64,000 bases of DNA from Microbulbifer flavimaris (GCF_001641755.2 NZ_LRFG02000002.1:620001-684000); one strand, 5' to 3'; shown: positions 27,009-35,929, counted from the first letter of the stretch. Made by a program: numbers and translations. The notes: generated by a model not told the origin, from the letters alone.

Positions 27009-28502
27009 ATGAGCATTGTGGGTCATTACATCAACGGTCAGGTCAATGAGGCCGCCGAGCGCACCCAGGACGTATTCAACCCGGCCACCGGGGAGGCGAC
27101 CAAGCAGGTCGCCATCGCCGCCAAGGAAACCGTCGAAGAGGCCATCGCCGCGGCACAGGCCGCTTTCCCCGCCTGGCGCAACACGCCGCCGGCCAAGCGC
27201 GCCAAGGTGATGTTCAAGTTCAAGCAGCTGCTCGAGGAAAACGCGGAACAGATCTGCGCGATGATCGGCGAAGAGCACGGCAAGATCTCCCACGACGCCA
27301 TGGGTGAGCTGACCCGCGGTATCGAGAACGTGGACTTCGCCTGCTACGCACCGCAGATGCTGAAAGGTGAGCACAGCCGCAATGTGGGCCCCAACATCGA
27401 CTCCTGGAGTGAAATGCAGCCCTTGGGCGTGGTGGCCGGTATCACCCCGTTCAACTTCCCGGCCATGGTACCGCTGTGGATGTTCCCGCTGGCTATCGTG
27501 TGCGGCAATACTTTCGTGCTGAAACCGTCCGAGCGCGATCCGTCCGCCGCTATCTACCTGGCCCAGCTGCTGCAGGAAGCCGGCCTGCCGGATGGCGTCC
27601 TGAACGTGGTCAACGGCGATAAGGTTGCCGTAGACACCCTGCTGACTGCACCGGAAGTACAGGCGGTCAGCTTTGTCGGCTCCACGCCGATTGCAGAGTA
27701 CGTGTACTCCACCGCCAGCGCACACGGCAAGCGCTGCCAGGCTCTCGGCGGTGCCAAGAACCACGCCATCATCATGCCCGATGCCGACATGGACAACGCC
27801 GTTGCCGCATTGACCGGTGCTGCCTTCGGTTCCTCCGGCGAGCGCTGTATGGCTCTGTCGGTTGCCGTCTGCGTGGGCGACGAGGCTGCGGATACGTTCA
27901 TCGAGAAGATGAGCGGCGAAATGCAGAAGCTGAAAGTTGGCGCCTACAGCGATAGCAGCAACGATTTCGGCCCGGTGATCACCGAAGCACATATGAACAA
28001 AGTGAACGGCTATATCGCCAGCGCTGAGGAACAGGGTGCGACCATTGTGGTGGACGGCCGCAACCCGAAAGTGAAAGGCTTTGAAAACGGCTTCTTTGTC
28101 GGCGGTACCCTGATCGACAATGTGAAGCAGGGCATGACCTGCTACGAAGAGGAAATCTTCGGCCCGGTACTGCTGGTGGTGCGCGCCAAGAGCATGGAGG
28201 AGGCCATGCAGATGATCAACGATCACGAGTATGGCAACGGCACCTGCATCTTTACTCGCGACGGCGAGGCAGCGCGCTACTTCAGTGACAACATTCTCGT
28301 CGGCATGGTGGGTATCAACGTACCGCTGCCAGTGCCGGTTGCCTACCACAGCTTCGGCGGTTGGAAGCGTTCCCTGTTCGGTTGCCTGAGCGCTTACGGC
28401 CCCGACGGTGTGCGCTTCTACACCAACCGCAAGACCATCACCCAGCGCTGGCCGTCCAGTGGCGTGCGCGAGGGTGCCCAGTTCTCCTTCCCGAGTAACT
28501 GA
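27009..28502 (+). CDS. mmsA: CoA-acylating methylmalonate-semialdehyde dehydrogenase-type enzyme
   Basis: A 497-residue aldehyde dehydrogenase that oxidises malonate or methylmalonate semialdehyde to acetyl-CoA or propionyl-CoA with NAD and CoA. It has GVVAGITPFNFPAMVPLWMFPLAIVCGN (NAD-binding fold), KPSERDPSA and the catalytic Cys in SSGERCMALSV, with EEIFGPVLLVV and the C-terminal block FGGWKRSLFG. This is the CoA-dependent MMSDH type rather than an ordinary ALDH. It follows the module A aminotransferase, so beta-alanine would go to malonate semialdehyde and then acetyl-CoA (inference from context). Confidence 0.93.
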   Translation: MSIVGHYINGQVNEAAERTQDVFNPATGEATKQVAIAAKETVEEAIAAAQAAFPAWRNTPPAKRAKVMFKFKQLLEENAEQICAMIGEEHGKISHDAMGELTRGIENVDFACYAPQMLKGEHSRNVGPNIDSWSEMQPLGVVAGITPFNFPAMVPLWMFPLAIVCGNTFVLKPSERDPSAAIYLAQLLQEAGLPDGVLNVVNGDKVAVDTLLTAPEVQAVSFVGSTPIAEYVYSTASAHGKRCQALGGAKNHAIIMPDADMDNAVAALTGAAFGSSGERCMALSVAVCVGDEAADTFIEKMSGEMQKLKVGAYSDSSNDFGPVITEAHMNKVNGYIASAEEQGATIVVDGRNPKVKGFENGFFVGGTLIDNVKQGMTCYEEEIFGPVLLVVRAKSMEEAMQMINDHEYGNGTCIFTRDGEAARYFSDNILVGMVGINVPLPVPVAYHSFGGWKRSLFGCLSAYGPDGVRFYTNRKTITQRWPSSGVREGAQFSFPSN

Positions 28503-28841
28503 TCCCCGCACAGGGCTGAACTGCGCTCCCCTGGACCTTCCGGGGGAGCGAGCCCCAACCGAGGGTTTTAACATCAACAGCCACCATTTTGCCCTCAGCA
28601 ACATTCCCCAGCTGAAGTGGTAGCGCTTGATATTGCTTGCCTGGAAGCTTTCCAGATCAGCAACGACCCGTTGCTACCCGTCTTTTTCAAATCTACCCCC
28701 GCACTCAGACCTCTTCTGAAACGCCTCCTTTTATGCATAAGAATAGAAATTTTTAGTATTTCACGGTTATAACGTCAGGCCCGTAGAATCCTCGCCCCGC
28801 AAAAGACCTTTTACCAAGCACCAGGCCCGAAAGTAGGATCA
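28503..28841. other. Intergenic region before the FadL-family gene
   Basis: No gene seen. A GC-rich hairpin lies at 28525-28549 (GCTCCCC...GGGGAGC) and may terminate the dehydrogenase transcript, but no T-run follows. Towards 28740-28790 the sequence is AT-rich, as a promoter for the next gene would be. Confidence 0.45.
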
Positions 28842-30102
28842 ATGAGCAAGAAGATCGCCCAGCTGTCTGCCGCAGCACTCTCCGCAGCCGCACTGTTTAC
28901 CGTGTACTGCGCCGAAGCCACCAATGGTTATTTCGTTGAAGGGGTAGGCCCGAAGGCGCAGGCAATGGCAGGCGTTGGCGTGGCCCTGCCACAGGATGCG
29001 CTGGCCGCTGCCAACAATCCGGCGGGTACTGATGGGTAACCGACTGGATGTGGGTTTCACCGTATTCAGCCCCGATCGCAGCGCGCGCATTCGCGGCAAC
29101 CTGGCCGGTGCGGACGGCGATTACGATGGCAATGAGAAGAGCGATTTTGTCATTCCGGAGTTCGGCTATACTCGCATGCTCTCCTCACAACTGAGCTGGG
29201 GTGTTGCGGTTTACGGCAACGGCGGCATGAATACCGGCTACCGGAGCAATCCGTTCGCCGCTTTCGGCTCCAGCGGTGAAGCCGGGGTCGACCTGAGCCA
29301 GCTGTTTATCACCCCGTCACTGGCCTACCGCCCGACCCCGGATCACGCTTTCGGTATCGCCACTACCTTCGCGGTGCAGCGTTTTGAGGCCACCGGATTA
29401 CAGGCCTTTGATAACCCGTTTGTTTCCGCCAGCGCGGGTAATGTTACCAATCGCGGCCATGACACCGCCCACGGCTGGGGAGTGAAGCTGGGCTGGATCG
29501 GTCGCCTGCGCGAAGACCTGAGCCTTGGCCTGACATGGTCTTCCCGTATCGAAACCGGAGAATTCGAGCGCTACGAGGGCTTGTTTGCCGACGGCGGCGG
29601 CTTCGATATTCCGGAAAACTACGCGGTCGGCCTGAGCTGGAGCGCCACACCGCGCCTGACCCTGGCCGCCGACTGGCAGCGTATCCTGTACAGCGATACC
29701 GGCTCCGTGGGTAATTCCCTCAGCCTGCTGTTCCAGGGCAAACCGCTGGGTGCCGATGGTGGCCCGGGTTTCGGCTGGCAGGATGTTGAAGTCTCCAAGC
29801 TGGGGGCAGCCTTCAGGGCTACTGATGACCTCACCCTCCGCGCCGGTATCAGCCACGCCGAGCAGCCGATTCCGGCAGAGGAGGCCTTCATCAATATTCT
29901 CGCCCCCGGCGTGATCGAAGATCACGTCAGCATTGGTGCTGACTGGCGCACGGCCCTGGGAGAGTTCACCGTGTCCTACGCCCATGCTTTCGAGGAGTCC
30001 GTACAGGGAGACAACTCCATCCCCGCTGCCTTCGGCGGCGGTGAAGCGGAGCTGACCATGAGCCAGGATATCCTGCGTTTCGGCTGGTCCCGCAACTTCT
30101 GA
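28842..30102 (+). pseudogene. FadL/OmpP1-family outer-membrane transport protein, frameshifted
   Basis: Long-chain fatty-acid or hydrophobic-compound outer-membrane channel of about 419 residues. The N-terminus has a signal peptide (ALSAAALFTVYCAEA), the family start NGYFVEGVGPKAQAMAGVGVALPQDALAAANNPAG, and then a stop at 29037-29039. The continuing sequence NRLDVGFTVFSPDRSA runs in the next frame and stays open to position 30102, including the C-terminal barrel ending RFGWSRNF. One extra base (or two lost) near 29030 explains the break. It may be a sequencing error or a real inactivating mutation; a partial restart is possible from ATG 29032 but would lack the signal peptide. Confidence 0.85.
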
Positions 30103-30109
30103 TTCAGGC

Positions 30110-30131
30110 AAGGCCGCCTATCGGCGGCCTT
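30110..30131 (+). terminator. Terminator after FadL-family gene
   Basis: Arms AAGGCCGCC/GGCGGCCTT with a short loop, directly after the FadL-family stop; few T follow. It is probably the end of the FadL transcript. Confidence 0.6.
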
Positions 30132-30596
30132 CGATCTCGCCACAGATACACCCGAGCAAAGGGCAGATAAACCGGCTCATCCAAGCGCAAGTGAGAGCCC
30201 GCCTCTTAACTACCCACCTACCAGGCCCACACCTTCTCTTCAGAGTCAGCCCGCAGAGACTCCATCGTTACCGTCCTTTCCGTAGCTTCCATGGTAGCGG
30301 CTCGAATGTATGCGCAATTCGACAACCTCGAAGGCCTAATCCACTCGTGATATAAAAAACCCGAATGTAGCCCGGAGGCACCTCTCCAGTACCGCTGGAA
30401 TTGAGGATGGACCGTCCATAGTTGACGACCAAGGGCAAAGCACCTCGAGACCCAGAACATAAATCGAGCGCTATATCGTCACCAATGAGCAGGCACTCAG
30501 CCCAGACTCTTCTGATAGCGATACTGTGTCGGTAGGGTCACTAAAGATCGCCCCAAAAGGCGGTAACAACAATATTCTGCAATTAAAGGACACATT
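30132..30596. other. Intergenic region of about 465 bases
   Basis: No complete gene seen. On the minus strand, 30537-30268 is open for 89 codons and reads as a plausible protein tail (ECLLIGDDIALDL...YITSGLGLRGC), but it has no ATG or other convincing start. It could be a remnant of a decayed gene. A small dyad CGCC-CCAAAA-GGCG lies at about 30549-30563 before the PH-domain gene. The stretch is more AT-rich than its neighbours by eye. Confidence 0.5.
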
Positions 30597-30965
30597 ATGA
30601 TCGACTTTGAAAACAAAGGATTCTTCAAGCTAAAGCAGAATGCTGCCTTCGCGGCGAAAGTGGCACCACTGCTGCTCGATGGCGAGGAAGTGCTGGATTC
30701 CTTCAAGTCATTCCGTGATGGAGTGGTATTTACCAGCAAGCGCATTATTGCTGTTAACGTGCAGGGTCTCACGGGTAGCAAAAAGGATTTCACATCCCTG
30801 CCCTACAAAAATATCGTCGCCTACTCTGTGGAGTCATCCGGAACTTTTGACCTGGACTCAGAGTTGGAGATCTACTTTTCTTCACTCGGCAAGGTGAAAT
30901 TCGAATTTACCGGCAGCACCAGGATGTTGGATATCTGTCACTATATTTCCAGGTTTGCACTGTAG
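30597..30965 (+). CDS. Bacterial PH-domain protein
   Basis: A 122-residue protein made of one bacterial PH-like domain (bPH_1 type): DGEEVLDSFKSFRDGVVFTSKRIIAVNVQGLTGSKKDFTSLPYKNIVAYSVESSGTFDLDSELEIYF is almost a textbook example. Such domains bind partners or membranes, and the specific role is unknown. The SD AAAGGA lies about seven bases before the ATG. Its stop overlaps the GTG of the next gene by one base (30965), so the phosphodiester-glycosidase-like gene is probably coupled to it. Confidence 0.87.
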   Translation: MIDFENKGFFKLKQNAAFAAKVAPLLLDGEEVLDSFKSFRDGVVFTSKRIIAVNVQGLTGSKKDFTSLPYKNIVAYSVESSGTFDLDSELEIYFSSLGKVKFEFTGSTRMLDICHYISRFAL

Positions 30966-31927
30966 TGGATCAGCGTGCTTTTAATCATACAAAGTGTGCA
31001 GGAAAATGCTTTGCCTGCCGATCTCGTGCAGCATGGCCAGCAGGCGGTACGGTATCGTTGGCGGTGATCGCCTTCGTGGTGATCAGTGCACTGGCGAACA
31101 ATGTGGCCGCCTCGGACGACAAGGGGGGTAGTGATCATCCCCCCCTGCGCGTCCATAAAGCGGATGGAAACAGTTTTTTCTTATCCATCCCGGTGGAAGG
31201 CTCGCATCTCCAGATAGTTCCCGTACTGTCTGACACGGCAAGAGCCATGGGTGAGTGGGCGAAAATCCCGGCTGCACTTGCTGTCGTCAATGGTGGCTTT
31301 TTCTCCGGTGACAGGGCTCTCTCATTTGTTGCCCATCGCGGCCAAGTACTCGCAGAAAATGCCAGCTCGGTGAATCGCGGGGGCACCACATATCCTGTTA
31401 TGCGCAGCGCTTTCTGGGTCGACCGTAGCGGTCAGCCAAAACTGGGGTGGATTTATCATCATCCCGGCGAATCGATTCCGCGGCAATACCGGACGCCACT
31501 GCCCTACTCCGGAAGCGATGATGCACCGTTGACTCCCCCCGCCCGTGCAAATGGACGTTCCCTTGATCTCGACTGGGGTATTGGCGGTGGACCACGCCTG
31601 CTCAAAGATGGCAGACCCTACCTGACCTTTCAGGAGGAAATCTTCTGGGGATCGGGTTTGCGGCTGGATGATCGTCGCCCCCGGACGGCAATTTGTATCA
31701 CCAGCAAACAACATACCCTGATTTACGTCACGCGGAGCGCACGACTGGATGAACTCCCAGATAGACTCCTTCAGGTGGGTTGTGTCAATGCAATGAATCT
31801 CGACGGCGGCGGCTCCACAGCGCTGTACGTTAACGGTGAGAAAATCTTCGACCAGGGCCGGGCAGTGCCTGCTGTACTCATGCTCAGCAAGCGATCTACT
31901 GGCCGGAAATCCACGACAGAAAGGTAA
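30965..31927 (+). CDS. Phosphodiester-glycosidase (NAGPA/DUF2233)-like exported protein
   Basis: A 320-residue protein with an N-terminal membrane or signal segment (VSLAVIAFVVISALANNVAA, about 31-50). The DUF2233-like domain follows, with the motifs VVNGGFFSG and NLDGGGSTALYVNG typical of phosphodiester glycosidases. It would hydrolyse a glycosyl phosphodiester or act on a cell-envelope glycan (inference from the family). The GTG start overlaps the previous stop, so the first 25 residues are unusual and a later start cannot be excluded. It lies between the PH-domain and Nmad3 genes. Confidence 0.82.
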   Translation: MDQRAFNHTKCAGKCFACRSRAAWPAGGTVSLAVIAFVVISALANNVAASDDKGGSDHPPLRVHKADGNSFFLSIPVEGSHLQIVPVLSDTARAMGEWAKIPAALAVVNGGFFSGDRALSFVAHRGQVLAENASSVNRGGTTYPVMRSAFWVDRSGQPKLGWIYHHPGESIPRQYRTPLPYSGSDDAPLTPPARANGRSLDLDWGIGGGPRLLKDGRPYLTFQEEIFWGSGLRLDDRRPRTAICITSKQHTLIYVTRSARLDELPDRLLQVGCVNAMNLDGGGSTALYVNGEKIFDQGRAVPAVLMLSKRSTGRKSTTER

Positions 31928-31935
31928 GGCCTGCA

Positions 31936-32823
31936 ATGCGCCTGATTCTTAGCCGCAAAGGTTTCGACTCCTCCGCCGGCGGCTGTCCGAGCCCGATTTT
32001 TCCTGACGGCACCCTGTACCCTCTGCCCATCCCCGATGCCAAATCGCGCATTCAGTACGACCAGATCCAGCATGGTGGCACCGATATCGGCGAGCTGGTG
32101 AATGACTTGACCCGGGGGCGCTATACCGGAAAACAGACAGCACACCTCGATCCGGATATGTACCCGGAGGCACTGGCGCGGTCACTGGAGTGGAGGCCAT
32201 TGCTCGGCCAGACCGGCGCGGCGCAGGGACATTTGCGTCGCCAGGGTGTACAGATTGGAGACCTGTTTCTGTTCTTCGGACTGTTCAGACCCGTCGAATG
32301 CTCACTTGGCCACTGGCGGTTTGTAAAGAATGCAGCCGCACGGCATATCCTCTGGGGCTGGCTGGCAATCGGTGATATTCAGCAGGTGGATGAACTTAGC
32401 GAGACGAGTCTCCCGTGGGCACGCTACCATCCGCACTTTCAAATTGGCCCCGATCGCGCCAACACCCTGTATCTGGCAGCCGACCAGTTCAGGTTACCAC
32501 GAGCCAAACAGTTCTTGCCGGGAGCCGGTATTTTTCCATCGGTATCCCCCCGCCTGGTACTGACAGCCCCGGATTCCTCCAAGCCTTCGCTCTGGCGGCT
32601 ACCGGCATACTTTTTCCCCTTTCCGGACCGAACTCCCCTCAGCTATCACAACAAATGCGAGCGCTGGCTGCCTGGTGCAAGGAACCGGACACGGGGGTTC
32701 TGCCAGCTACAAAGTGCGGCAAGGGGGCAGGAATTCGTGCTCGATGCAGACCAATACCCGGAGTGTCGACAATGGATCTCCGGCCTGATCCGTCAGTTTG
32801 GCAGGGCGACAGTGGGTGTGTGA
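31936..32823 (+). CDS. Nmad3-family predicted nucleotide-modification protein
   Basis: A 295-residue protein that starts MRLILSRKGFDSSAGG and has SPIFPDGTLYPLPIPDA, LDPDMYPEA, GQTGAAQGHL, GDLFLFFGLFR, HILWGWLAIGDIQ, NTLYLA and FLPGAGIF. This is the Nmad3 (nucleotide modification associated domain 3) pattern. The family is known only from computational prediction, in gene neighbourhoods of DNA base-modification systems. I see no methyltransferase, hydroxylase or glycosyltransferase for DNA here. An SD-like AAGGTAAGG lies about seven bases before ATG 31936. It sits 8 bases after the phosphodiester-glycosidase-like gene. Confidence 0.85.
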   Translation: MRLILSRKGFDSSAGGCPSPIFPDGTLYPLPIPDAKSRIQYDQIQHGGTDIGELVNDLTRGRYTGKQTAHLDPDMYPEALARSLEWRPLLGQTGAAQGHLRRQGVQIGDLFLFFGLFRPVECSLGHWRFVKNAAARHILWGWLAIGDIQQVDELSETSLPWARYHPHFQIGPDRANTLYLAADQFRLPRAKQFLPGAGIFPSVSPRLVLTAPDSSKPSLWRLPAYFFPFPDRTPLSYHNKCERWLPGARNRTRGFCQLQSAARGQEFVLDADQYPECRQWISGLIRQFGRATVGV

Positions 32824-32973
32824 TCTTGACACCTGAACACCAATTTCCGGAAAAGTAGTTTGTTTATGCGCCAGATAATCCGCACCCCCTCGCAGCAACA
32901 GGCGGCCACTGTGGAGCACAAAAACGCCGTGTGATACAACAAAATTAGAATAATGATCACAGGGATTACGCGC

Positions 32974-34599
32974 ATGGATGAACGCTATTACCGGAGTCGA
33001 CGGAGCCGAAGCGCTTACCGGCTGCTCATCGTATTGATTTTACCCCTGATCTGCTCTGCCTGTGGGCCTGACAATCCATCCGGAAGCACAGAGCAAGCAA
33101 AAGTTAATCCAGTGGTCGCCCAAGTTGGCGATAACGCCATCACTTTGGCGGAGGTGGACCAGAAAATCCGGCTCGAAAGGCACGACCTGGCCATCGCCGA
33201 ATATGAATTGCGCTTCAACACCCTGAAGTCACTGGTGGAAAAACAGCTGCTATCGGCCAGAGAAGCAGGGAACGGTGGGGACAAGCCAACTGTTGACTGG
33301 CTACTACCCTACCCCCAGCCGCCCAGACTCACGATCAGCACCAGCGAGCGCAGACTGCGAGGCAATCCCGATGCGCCAGTGATTCTTGCGCTTTTCTGTT
33401 CTTATCAATCTGTGCACTGCGCTTCCACAAATCTCGTGATGCGCGAATTGCTCAATCGTTACGCTGGCTGGCTTTCGCTCGTACCTTTTGACTTCCCCAT
33501 GCACTACCACCGGCAGGGCAAACGGGCCGCGCAGGCTGCTCGCTGTGCAGGGGACCAGGCAGCACCATGGTCATACGCAGATGGCCTCTACGCACGAGCC
33601 AAAACACTTGAGGAGAAGAGCTACCCGCTACTTGCCATTCAACAGGGTTTCCATGAAGGCGAGTTTACAAGGTGTCTGAAAAAAGCGGTATTCAGCGATG
33701 ACATAGAGCAGGATATTGCATTGGCTCGCGATCTGGGGCTTCAGAGTGTCCCGGTTAGCTTTGTGAACGGGCTCTATATCAAGGGCCCCAAAACGCTGGA
33801 CCACTACGCCATGTGGGTTGATCAGGAGCTCCTGCGCCTGGGGCACGATCCCGCATCACCCCACCCGCAAGCTGCACGCTGGCGACGTTCAACTGAAGGT
33901 ATCCCCGAGACAGAGCTGCCCCTGGAGCTGACCGGGACCAGCGTCGCTTCCCGGGCGGATCAATCATCCGCGCTGATCCGTGTCCGGGGCGCGCAGGCCA
34001 AGTCGTTCACTCCCGGAGATACCCTCATGCCCGCAATCACACTCGAGCGCGTGCATGAACGCCACGTGATCCTGGACGTGGATGGCCGCCGGGAGCGCCT
34101 GATGCTGCGTGGATCGGACGGCGATTATGTACATGTACCCAAGACCGGCTCCACAGAGCGGGATGAGGAAACCCTGCGCCGCATTGAGCAGCCCGAAGGG
34201 GAGTCACGCAAGCTCGTTGCCCCGTCTGGGGTCTTACCGCTGGGGCAGCAGTGGCTGCAGGAACAGCTTCGCAATCGCGAGGACCTGGAGCAGAAGTTCG
34301 TCGAGGCCGAACTTGTGGTGGACGGCTACAATCTGCTTCGGCTTGAGGGTATTGAGAGTAATGAGTTCTTCACTGCCCTGGGGTTTGAGGAGGGAGACGT
34401 GGTGGTAAGGGTGAATGATACCTGGGTGCACAGCGGCCAGAATCAGCTCTGGGACGCATTGACCAGCGGTGAAGTCATTGATGTGACCTTTATGCGCAAC
34501 GGCCTGCCCCAGCGTCTCCAGTATGTCGTCGAGGACAAGGGCTACTTTGAACAGCCCTCAGAAGGCGACAAGGACAGCAGCAGTGGCGACTCTGACTGA
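32974..34599 (+). CDS. Lipoprotein with SurA-N-like, thioredoxin-like, GspC-HR-like and PDZ-like regions
   Basis: A 541-residue lipoprotein. Signal peptide with lipobox SAC near residue 27. About 45-110: SurA-N-like helix (VVAQVGDNAITLAEVDQKI, KSLVEKQLLSAREAG). About 130-290: thioredoxin-like DsbA/Thioredoxin_4 fold (GNPDAPVILALF, FDFPMHYH, AARCAGDQAAPW, LQSVPVSFVNGLYIKG with a cis-Pro). The canonical CxxC reads SVHC, so the nucleophilic Cys is missing. About 335-380: GspC-HR-like (PGDTLMPAITLERVHERHV, LDVDGRRERLML). The C-terminus is PDZ-like (LRLEGIESNEFFTALGFEEGD). ATG 32974 is preferred to ATG 32953, which has no SD. Confidence 0.8.
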   Translation: MDERYYRSRRSRSAYRLLIVLILPLICSACGPDNPSGSTEQAKVNPVVAQVGDNAITLAEVDQKIRLERHDLAIAEYELRFNTLKSLVEKQLLSAREAGNGGDKPTVDWLLPYPQPPRLTISTSERRLRGNPDAPVILALFCSYQSVHCASTNLVMRELLNRYAGWLSLVPFDFPMHYHRQGKRAAQAARCAGDQAAPWSYADGLYARAKTLEEKSYPLLAIQQGFHEGEFTRCLKKAVFSDDIEQDIALARDLGLQSVPVSFVNGLYIKGPKTLDHYAMWVDQELLRLGHDPASPHPQAARWRRSTEGIPETELPLELTGTSVASRADQSSALIRVRGAQAKSFTPGDTLMPAITLERVHERHVILDVDGRRERLMLRGSDGDYVHVPKTGSTERDEETLRRIEQPEGESRKLVAPSGVLPLGQQWLQEQLRNREDLEQKFVEAELVVDGYNLLRLEGIESNEFFTALGFEEGDVVVRVNDTWVHSGQNQLWDALTSGEVIDVTFMRNGLPQRLQYVVEDKGYFEQPSEGDKDSSSGDSD

Positions 34600-34652
34600 G
34601 CCTTGTCTGGTTAATTATCCGCTGCCACGGTTTTTCCGCTCCTAAAATGAGT

Positions 34653-34672
34653 AGGGCCCCGGCAGGGGCCCT
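34653..34672. terminator. Shared hairpin between convergent genes
   Basis: Arms AGGGCCCC/GGGGCCCT with a short GGCA loop, halfway between the hybrid lipoprotein and the SGNH gene. Minus-strand reading is followed by ACTCATTTTAGG. A shared terminator for both is likely. Confidence 0.55.
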
Positions 34673-34688
34673 GTTCACCGCGCTTCAG

Positions 34689-35618
34689 TTACTTGTCCGG
34701 ATTACCGTTCCACATCAGGTCTGCCACGGTATTCTGGCCCTGGATGCTGGGGTGGAAGCAATCGCCACCATCGATATCATCCTTGCCAAACTGGAAGGTA
34801 CCCACATTGGCCTGGTCCTGCCCGGAGTATTCCGCGACTACTTCAACGCCATTGAGGCCGTTATAGGAAGCAGCCTCCTGTTGCAGCACTTCGTTGTACA
34901 GCTGCTGCGCTGCCTCGATACCGGCGGAGCGGGTCGCAAAAGATTCACCGTTCATAGTGCCGCCATCCGTGGCGATCCGGCAAATACCAAATGACGACCA
35001 GGCGTTTTCACAGTTAACGCGCCAATTGCCGCTTTGCTTGGCAAGGCCTGCGGCCCGCAGGTCCTGAACCCGTGGTACCGATCCCAGCACGACTGTTGAA
35101 CCCGCGGGAAGCCCGTTTACCAGCTTGTCGAGTCCCGCCTGTACCGCCCCGCGCCATTCGCTTTCGCTATAGAGTGGGTCCGTACAGTTGGCCGGGTCAA
35201 TACAATCCCGATTGCAGATATCGTTGCCTCCGAGCACCACTTCAACATGATCCGCGACCACGGTTTCCGTGAGAATACGGTCAGCCTGCACACTGAAACT
35301 ATCGCTGCCACCGCGCATCTCTGCACCGGAACGGGCGGCATTTTTGTTGGCCGCAACATTGGGGTCCAGCGCCTTGTACTTGTCATGGACACTGTTGACA
35401 CTGCTATCCCAGCCATCAAACCAACTGTGTTCCGGTTGATCGCCTCCCAGCAGGCAGAAAAATCCGCCAGTGAAGAAGGTATTGCCGGTACAGTCCGCTG
35501 CGAACCCCATGGTAATACTGTCACCGGCTGCTGTTCCCTTCGCGGGTGCGGCAGAGGTGTTCAGGGATAACAGCGCAGTGGTCACAGCGAGGGAAATTAA
35601 CAGACTTGCTTTCTGCAT
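34689..35618 (-). CDS. Secreted SGNH/GDSL-type hydrolase
   Basis: A 309-residue exported esterase/lipase-like protein. The signal peptide is followed by block I GDSITMGFA (nucleophile Ser), block III VLGGNDIC and block V DCFHPS with the catalytic Asp and His. It is cysteine-rich near the ends (CTGN, CLLGG, CNRDCIDPANCTDP), suggesting disulfides outside the cell. The start is ATG 35618, after GGAGAA; an upstream ATG at 35636 lacks an SD. Its promoter region carries tandem TTAGCGGCG elements. Substrate unknown (lipid, acetyl or polysaccharide ester). Confidence 0.88.
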   Translation of the reverse strand: MQKASLLISLAVTTALLSLNTSAAPAKGTAAGDSITMGFAADCTGNTFFTGGFFCLLGGDQPEHSWFDGWDSSVNSVHDKYKALDPNVAANKNAARSGAEMRGGSDSFSVQADRILTETVVADHVEVVLGGNDICNRDCIDPANCTDPLYSESEWRGAVQAGLDKLVNGLPAGSTVVLGSVPRVQDLRAAGLAKQSGNWRVNCENAWSSFGICRIATDGGTMNGESFATRSAGIEAAQQLYNEVLQQEAASYNGLNGVEVVAEYSGQDQANVGTFQFGKDDIDGGDCFHPSIQGQNTVADLMWNGNPDK

Positions 35619-35660
35619 GATGTTTTCTCCGATCATCGGTTTTTATGCTTTTATTTTTCT

Positions 35661-35694
35661 TTAGCGGCGAACCGTAAAATATTAGCGGCGCTAA
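35661..35694. promoter_or_regulatory. Tandem TTAGCGGCG elements upstream of the SGNH gene
   Basis: TTAGCGGCG occurs at 35661-35669 and 35682-35690, exactly 21 bases apart. The second is part of a short dyad TTAGCG-G-CGCTAA. The helical-phase spacing and the place 43-76 bases upstream of the minus-strand start suggest a regulator-binding array. Confidence 0.5.
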
Positions 35695-35929
35695 ACCCGA
35701 ATAAATAAAACAATCGTGCTGACCAGAGAGTCGACCATGCTGAATTGAGATCGGCCTCGCAAACCTGTCATCAGATACGTTAAGTTGATAGACGCAAAAA
35801 TTTGAATTCAGCGCCAACTTGGCCGCAACATCCCCACCCAAAAGAAGAATGACCTGCCAACCGCGCGAGTCACGGTTCCAAGGTCAGTGGTACATGCAGG
35901 TAAAGAGAGTCGGCGAAACAGGCGGCATA

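Noticed and set aside
30218-30460. 80-codon minus-strand frame starting MFWVSRCF
   Set aside because: No homology pattern, no SD, and another frame in the same place is more protein-like but lacks a start.
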